Shown: one piece after another, positions 41,485 to 46,041 of the stretch
Layout of the letters: each line of letters opens with the position of its first letter
How positions within the stretch are numbered: the stretch's first letter is position 1
Assembly: GCA_018829565.1 (NCBI GenBank)
Contig: JAHJTW010000170.1
Span: 1-46,041 of the forward strand
Direction of reading: 5' to 3'
Length of the DNA: 46,041 bases
Source of the DNA: a bacterium
GTDB taxonomy: Bacteria; Krumholzibacteriota; Krumholzibacteriia; LZORAL124-64-63
Translations under genes and position numbers: made by a program
Notes under the pieces: model-generated
Told to the model about the DNA's origin: nothing
Database searches by the model: none
Seen by the model: only the letters and a program-made list of their open reading frames with translations

Positions 41485-42051
41485 TCAGCGCACGGCCAGC
41501 AGCCAGTCTTCCATGTGAGGGTTGAGCAGCAGGCCTTCCTTGCGGTGGCGGGCCACGGCCAGGGATTCGGCCAGGGCGGCCGCCTCTCCGGGTTCCGCCG
41601 CCAGGACCAGCCGCCAGAGGACACCGCCGAGCACCGGTCCGGTCTCCCCCCGGGGGAACGAGATCACATCCACCGCCACCGTGCCGGTCGCCGCCGCACC
41701 GCCCAGCAGACGGTCGTACAGGCCGGGATCCGGAGGCAGATCGCTCCGCAGGGGGTCGCCAGGCCAGGCCGCCGCGAGGTCGTGGCCCGTGCCCTGGAAC
41801 CAGGGCCCCTCATCGCCCGCGGCCGCAAAGACCCCGAAGTGGTGCTTGTTCGGGTTGAAGCAGCGCCCGGTCTCGAGCAGACGGTCCGCGCCGCCCGGAA
41901 ACGCCTCGCCCCAGAAGGTGTGCATTTCGCAGCGGAACAGGCCGGCCAGGCGGTCTCCTCCGTCCAGGCGCCGCTGCATGACGCGCAGCGCCGTGGCGGC
42001 GTGGAGATCGACGCCCTTGTGGCTGGTGATCAAGGTGGTTTGCAGGCTCAT
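41485..42051 (-). CDS. unrecognised protein inside the purine operon
   Basis: About 188 residues with no recognised family. It reads LQTTLITSHKGVDLHAATAL, then helical RVMQRRLDGGDRLAGLFRCE, a polar FNPNKHHFGVFAAAGDEGPW stretch and a beta-rich end (TGTVAVDVISFPRGETGPVL, GGVLWRLVLAAEPGEAAALA). It has no signal or membrane segment. GAGGAC precedes the ATG at 42051; a GTG seven codons earlier is possible. It lies 31 bases after the PurL-PurQ stop and 24 bases before purF. PurS is missing from this operon, so it might supply that role, but PurS is about 80 residues and no PurS motif is seen. Confidence 0.8.
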   Translation of the reverse strand: MSLQTTLITSHKGVDLHAATALRVMQRRLDGGDRLAGLFRCEMHTFWGEAFPGGADRLLETGRCFNPNKHHFGVFAAAGDEGPWFQGTGHDLAAAWPGDPLRSDLPPDPGLYDRLLGGAAATGTVAVDVISFPRGETGPVLGGVLWRLVLAAEPGEAAALAESLAVARHRKEGLLLNPHMEDWLLAVR

Positions 42052-42082
42052 GTCCTCGTTTCCCGGTTCCACCCTCGCGGGT

Positions 42083-45000
42083 TCAACACAGCTCGATCAG
42101 ACGGCGCAACAGGAAGGCCCCGGGACCGGGGCTCTCCAGCACGGCGAAGTCCCCGGCCCAGGCACGGCGCTCGCGGGCCCAGGCGTGGGGCAGGTCCTCG
42201 GGGACCATCCGCAGCAGGGCCGCGCGCTCGGGATGGGGCATCATGGCCAGCACGTTGCCGCGGGCGTTGGTCAGACCCGCGACGTCCAGGACCGCCCCGT
42301 TGGGATTGCTGCTGGAACGCCCGCCCAGGGCCGCATAGCGCAGGGCGACGTGGCCGGCTGCCGCCAGACGGTCGAAGAACGCGGGGTCCTCGTGGGTAAA
42401 TCGCCCCTCGGCGTGGGCCATGGGCAGGGGCACCGTCCCCTCCAGCCCCTCCACGAAGGGGGTCGTCGCCCGGGGATGCCTTTCCAGGGCCACCCAGTTC
42501 GTGTAATAGCCGTCCCGGCCCCGGTAGCGGTTGTGGGCCAGGGCCACCTCCACCGCTCCCGGCTCGATTCCCGGAACCAGCCCCGCCTCCACCAGAACCT
42601 GGCAGCCGTTGCAGATGCCCAGCACCGGCTTCCCCCGCTCCGACTGCTCCAGGAGGATCCTCAGCAGGGGATCCTTGGCCGCGACCGCCCCGGCCCTCAC
42701 CCGGTCCTGGTAGCTGAAGCCGCCGGGGACCAGGAAACCGTCGAAGTCCGCGAGTTCGGTCGCGGACCGGGTCCAGCGGAAGACCTCGGCCCGGGCCCCG
42801 AACCGGTCGAGCAGGCGGGCCGACTCGTCCTCGCAGTTCACTCCCGGCAGCTGGACGACGGCGATGCGCGGGCGCCCCGTGCGGGCGGACCGGCGACCGG
42901 GATCGCCGGCGAACTCCTCTTCTGACAGCGCTGCGGACGGCGCAGGGACGGCCTCGGCCGCGTCCTGCCCGCCCATGATCCGGGGCAGGGCCTGCTGCCA
43001 GCGGCGGGCCATCTCCCCGGTGTCGATTTCAAGGAGAGGCTGCCCTCCGGCCACGGCGACGGTGATGGCGGGCCCGCCGGTGACCTCGCCCAGGCGGCTC
43101 CAGGTGACGCCCGCCCCGTCCAGCAGGTCGGCGGCCTCCTCCAGGTGGTCGGGCGGCACGGTCAGCAGGAATCCCCCGGCCTCGCCGAACAGGAATTCCC
43201 TCGCCGTCAATCCGGCGTCGGCCGGCAGGACGAGGGATGCTCCCCGCACCTCGGCGCCCTCGAGCCCGAGGGCCATCTCGCTCAGGCACAAGGCCAGCCC
43301 GCCGTCGCTGATGTCGTGGACGGCCGACGGCAGCCCGGCCCGGACCAGGTCGATCACCGCCCGGATCTCGCGCCTGGCCGTCGGGAAGTCGAGGGAGGGG
43401 ACCGCTGGACGGCCGGCCTGGAACCCGGCGGCGAGATAGGCCGAGCCGCCGAGATCGGGAACCCGGGCGCCGATCAAGAGGATCACGTCGCCGGCTTCCT
43501 TGAACCGCTGGCTGCGGCAGAGGGCATGATCCTCGATCATCCCCACGCAGGCCACGATGGGCGAAGGCGCGACGCTGCGGCCGCTGTTGCTCTGGTTGTA
43601 GAAGCTCACGTTGCCGCTGATCACCGGCAGGGGTTCCCCCTCCCGGGCGAAGCAGCCCACGCCGCGGCAGGCGTCCCCCACCCCTCGCACGGCCTCGGCG
43701 AACTGCCAGAAGGCCTCGGGCACCTCGGGGTTGCCGAAGTTGAGGCAGTCGGTGACGGCCGCGGGTTCGGCCCCCACGCAGGCCACGTTGCGGCAGGCCT
43801 CCAGGACGGCGGCGGCGCCGGCGGTCCAGGGGTCTTCCAGCCCCAGCAGGGGATTGCCGTCGGCGGTGATGGCCACCGCCCGGCGGGAGCCCGCCACCGG
43901 AGCCAGGACCCCCGCGTCGGCCTCGCCGGGACGCAGGATGGTGTTGGCCTGCACCTCGGGGTCGTAATGCCGGTAGACGTACTCGCGGCTGCACAGGTTG
44001 GGGCTTTCCAGGAGCGCCAGCCATTCCTCGGCGATCCGCTCCGGCGCCGCTTCGGGCAGGCGGACCTCGGGGCCGATGACCGGCCGGGCGATGGGGCGGG
44101 CCGGACGGTCGTAGCGGATGCCCTCGGTGATGGTCTCCACCGGAGCCCGGCAGAGGATGCGGTCCCCCACCCGCAGCACGTAGGTGCGTTCGGCGGTGAC
44201 CGAGCCGATGCGGCAGGCGCATGCGCCGTCGTAGAGCGACGGCAGGGCGAAGTCCTCGTTGTAGATCTTCAGGACCTTCTCCGTGAGCCGGGCCGGCACC
44301 GCCAGGCCATAGCGCTCCTGGGTCTCGCTGCAGGCGCAGACCCGGGCGGGCAGGCCCGCGATCTGGTGCACCAGTGCCAGGTCCACGTCGCAGCCGAAAC
44401 CGCCGGCGTCCACCAGCTCGCTGGTCACGCAGGACACGCCGCCGGCGCCCAGGTCCTTGAACCCGATGGCCGCGCCCTCGGCCCGGACCATCTCCAGCAT
44501 GGCCTGGTTGGCCACGGTCAGAATGCGCTTGAGGAAGGGGTCGGGGGTCTGCACCGACCCCTTGTTCTCGGTGGCCGCCTCGGCGTCCAGGGTGGCCGAG
44601 GCGAAGGCGGCGCCCCCCATGCCCGACCAGTCGGTGGGCTTGCCCACCAGGATCAGATCGTACGGCTCCTCCACCGCCTGCGGAGGCACCGCGCTGTGGG
44701 TGATGTGGTCCACCTCGACGATGCCCACCGCGACCACGTTCACCAGGCAGTTCTCGTTGAAGCTAGGATGGAAGTAGACGTCCCCACCCAGATTGGGCAC
44801 CCCGATGGCGTTCCCGTACTGCCAGATCCCCCTGACCACGTCCCGGGCGATGTCCACGCGGTGCGCCGCCCCCGCGCCGTCCTCCCCCTCGGGCCAGCCG
44901 AAGCGCAAGGGATCCAGGGCGGCGATGACCTGCCCGCCCATGCAGTAGACGTCGCGCACGATCCCGCCGATGCCGGTGGCGGCGCCCTCGACGGGCATGA

Positions 45001-45370
45001 CCTGGCTGGGATGGTTGTGCGACTCGTGGGCCAGGATGATCCCGTAGCGCTTGCCGTCGATCACGCCGAAGTCCACGATGCCGGCGTCCTCGACCGGACC
45101 GATGATCACGTTGGCCGCGCTCGTCGGCAGGTTCGCCTTCAGGTGGGGCCGGCTGCTCTTGTAGGAGCAGTGCTCGCTCCACATGGTGTCGAACAGCGTC
45201 ATCTCGGTCAGGGTGGGATCGCGCCCCAGCAGTTCGGCCACGCGGCGCGCTTCGCCGGCCGCAAGGGTCAGGCCGTGGGATCGCAGATAGGACTGGAGGG
45301 CGTCGTCGGCCAAAGCACCGACGGGGACGGGAGCGAAACTCTCGTCTGGAAAATCATGGTCACGGTTCAC
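42083..45370 (-). CDS. purL: PurL-PurQ fusion (FGAM synthase)
   Basis: A 1095-residue fused phosphoribosylformylglycinamidine synthase. PurL (about 1-800) carries EMTLFDTMWSEHCSYKSSRP, the ATP/FGAR motif around HNHPSQVMPVEGAATGIGGI and ADGNPLLGLEDP. The C terminus (about 836-1095) is a PurQ class I glutaminase: IAVVQLPGVNCEDESARLLD, VPGGFSYQDRVRAGAVAA, nucleophile Cys in GKPVLGICNGCQVL, and His/Glu in MMPHPERAALL. The PurL part is the short B. subtilis kind, which normally needs separate PurS and PurQ; PurQ is fused here and no PurS-type N-terminal segment precedes the PurL core. The start is a GTG at 45370. Confidence 0.96.
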   Translation of the reverse strand: MNRDHDFPDESFAPVPVGALADDALQSYLRSHGLTLAAGEARRVAELLGRDPTLTEMTLFDTMWSEHCSYKSSRPHLKANLPTSAANVIIGPVEDAGIVDFGVIDGKRYGIILAHESHNHPSQVMPVEGAATGIGGIVRDVYCMGGQVIAALDPLRFGWPEGEDGAGAAHRVDIARDVVRGIWQYGNAIGVPNLGGDVYFHPSFNENCLVNVVAVGIVEVDHITHSAVPPQAVEEPYDLILVGKPTDWSGMGGAAFASATLDAEAATENKGSVQTPDPFLKRILTVANQAMLEMVRAEGAAIGFKDLGAGGVSCVTSELVDAGGFGCDVDLALVHQIAGLPARVCACSETQERYGLAVPARLTEKVLKIYNEDFALPSLYDGACACRIGSVTAERTYVLRVGDRILCRAPVETITEGIRYDRPARPIARPVIGPEVRLPEAAPERIAEEWLALLESPNLCSREYVYRHYDPEVQANTILRPGEADAGVLAPVAGSRRAVAITADGNPLLGLEDPWTAGAAAVLEACRNVACVGAEPAAVTDCLNFGNPEVPEAFWQFAEAVRGVGDACRGVGCFAREGEPLPVISGNVSFYNQSNSGRSVAPSPIVACVGMIEDHALCRSQRFKEAGDVILLIGARVPDLGGSAYLAAGFQAGRPAVPSLDFPTARREIRAVIDLVRAGLPSAVHDISDGGLALCLSEMALGLEGAEVRGASLVLPADAGLTAREFLFGEAGGFLLTVPPDHLEEAADLLDGAGVTWSRLGEVTGGPAITVAVAGGQPLLEIDTGEMARRWQQALPRIMGGQDAAEAVPAPSAALSEEEFAGDPGRRSARTGRPRIAVVQLPGVNCEDESARLLDRFGARAEVFRWTRSATELADFDGFLVPGGFSYQDRVRAGAVAAKDPLLRILLEQSERGKPVLGICNGCQVLVEAGLVPGIEPGAVEVALAHNRYRGRDGYYTNWVALERHPRATTPFVEGLEGTVPLPMAHAEGRFTHEDPAFFDRLAAAGHVALRYAALGGRSSSNPNGAVLDVAGLTNARGNVLAMMPHPERAALLRMVPEDLPHAWARERRAWAGDFAVLESPGPGAFLLRRLIELC

Positions 45371-45531
45371 CGCGGAGCTCCAGGGAGAAAGCGGGCTGAT
45401 CGGGGCCAGGGAGCCATCAATCTAGCATCCCCCCGCCGGTTGCGAAAGCCCCCAGCGGGCGACCGGGCATTTTCTCCGCCCCAGCAAGGAAACAGATTCC
45501 GCGACCGCCTTCCGGGCGCCGGTGGTGTAAA

Positions 45532-45559
45532 AAGTGCCCCGGCGGGAGCCGGGGCACTT
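45532..45559 (-). terminator. intrinsic terminator of the cytochrome gene
   Basis: A 12-bp perfect stem (45532-45543 with 45548-45559) with a GGGA loop lies 24 bases after the cytochrome stop. On the minus strand it is followed by a run of five T (including the stem-end pair). It is the cleanest intrinsic terminator in the window. Confidence 0.88.
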
Positions 45560-45583
45560 GAAATCAGACCTGCGAGGCCGGTG

Positions 45584-45994
45584 TCAGCCTTCGGCCTTGG
45601 GATGGCAGGCGGTGCACTTGGTCGGGGCCGTGGATTCGGCGTTCTTGGCCACGGCGTCCGCATGGCAACCGATGCAGCTGATGTGGTAGGGGTTGGTCTT
45701 CTTGCTGCTTTCGCTGCACTTGGGGGTCTCGGCCTTCTCGGGAGCGATGTGGCAGGAACCGCAGGTGGCGACCTTCATCTCGGCGAAGTTGGCGGCGGTC
45801 AGGCCCTCGCTGGTATGGTGGCAGGTCACGCAGTCGATCTTCAGGTCGACGTGGGCCTTGTGGGGGAATTCCACCGGGGTCTTCTTGTCGGCGCATTCCT
45901 TGATGGTGATATTTTCGGGCAAACCCTCGGCCAGGGCGACCAGCGCGACACCAGCCATGAGGGCGATGAGGGTCATAAGAGTCAGCTTCCGCAT
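45584..45994 (-). CDS. tetraheme class III (cytochrome c3-like) protein
   Basis: A 136-residue periplasmic multiheme cytochrome. The signal peptide is MRKLTLMTLIALMAGVALVA. Four CXXCH haem sites: CVTCH (55-59), CGSCH (78-82), CIGCH (107-111) and CTACH (127-131). His45 and His48 in FPHKAHVD and His60 beside the first motif fit bis-His coordination as in cytochrome c3/c7. Two extra cysteines (34 and 93) lie outside haem motifs. It would carry electrons in the periplasm, for example between hydrogenase, formate or inner-membrane quinol enzymes and acceptors. AGGAGG precedes the ATG at 45994. No redox partner is adjacent; the flavin module is far upstream. Confidence 0.95.
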   Translation of the reverse strand: MRKLTLMTLIALMAGVALVALAEGLPENITIKECADKKTPVEFPHKAHVDLKIDCVTCHHTSEGLTAANFAEMKVATCGSCHIAPEKAETPKCSESSKKTNPYHISCIGCHADAVAKNAESTAPTKCTACHPKAEG

Positions 45995-46041
45995 TGATCG
46001 ATCCTCCTGAAAGTGTGGCAAGGTCCCTTTGAACGGTGAAA

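Noticed and set aside
39880-42399. Open frame of about 839 codons on the plus strand over purF
   Set aside because: It is antisense to PurF, the unknown gene and part of PurL-Q.
43145-45997. Open frame of about 950 codons on the plus strand across purL
   Set aside because: It is antisense to the PurL-PurQ fusion and runs into the cytochrome gene; it has no domain and a repetitive Gly/His/Gln composition.
1-46041. CRISPR arrays, tRNA, rRNA, prophage or insertion sequences
   Set aside because: No regular repeats, no cloverleaf or rRNA-like stretches and no transposase or integrase genes were recognised in the window.

Overview
The window is GC-rich chromosomal DNA from a Gram-negative bacterium. 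It encodes TolC, FadL and phosphate/anion-type porin outer-membrane proteins, lipoproteins with lipoboxes and periplasmic c-type cytochrome. Stops are standard, starts are ATG/GTG/TTG, and Shine-Dalgarno sites are strong. A B. subtilis-type PurF, a PurL-PurQ fusion, a TIGR03960/TIGR03936 radical-SAM fusion beside rng, an Rrf2-STAS-PrsW string and a tetraheme cytochrome would fit a deep-branching environmental lineage (for example Krumholzibacteriota/Eisenbacteria-like or another FCB-type bacterium). That placement is inference only. No rRNA, tRNA, CRISPR array, insertion sequence or phage gene was seen.

1-5.7 kb: on the minus strand, a metal-efflux start (a His-rich small protein, a TolC-family protein, and the first codons of the next gene). 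Next comes a decayed stretch with an AbiEii toxin remnant and a PRC-barrel remnant. Then a SpoIIAA-like protein and a patatin on the plus strand, and an ArsP-type permease on the minus strand.

5.3-9.2 kb (minus): a stress/iron cluster. It holds an OB-fold periplasmic protein, a stand-alone LigD 3'-phosphoesterase domain overlapping an encapsulated ferritin, the encapsulin shell, a DUF4019 lipoprotein, a sigma-like protein that has only regions 1.2 and 2, and an XRE regulator one base downstream of it.

9.2-15.5 kb: a gene-poor stretch, an aconitase, an SLC13-type transporter with two TrkA-C domains, ChaB, a proline-rich small protein and a double PRC-barrel protein.

16.1-26.3 kb (plus): porin, FMN-binding protein, PepSY-type membrane protein with Asp-box repeats and ApbE flavin transferase, tightly packed. 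Together they look like a flavin-based extracytoplasmic redox system. A histidine kinase, a response regulator and a 1553-residue AMP-ligase/GNAT fusion follow, the last overlapping the regulator stop codon.

26.3-30.6 kb (minus): hybrid histidine kinase, unknown membrane protein, Rrf2 regulator with three cysteines, STAS protein and PrsW protease. 30.8-35.6 kb (plus): FadL-type porin, SGNH lipoprotein, rhomboid protease and glycosyltransferase. 35.6-45.4 kb (minus): purL-purQ fusion, an unrecognised 188-residue protein, purF, a radical-SAM fusion and rng in one close-packed run. A tetraheme cytochrome with its own terminator ends the window.
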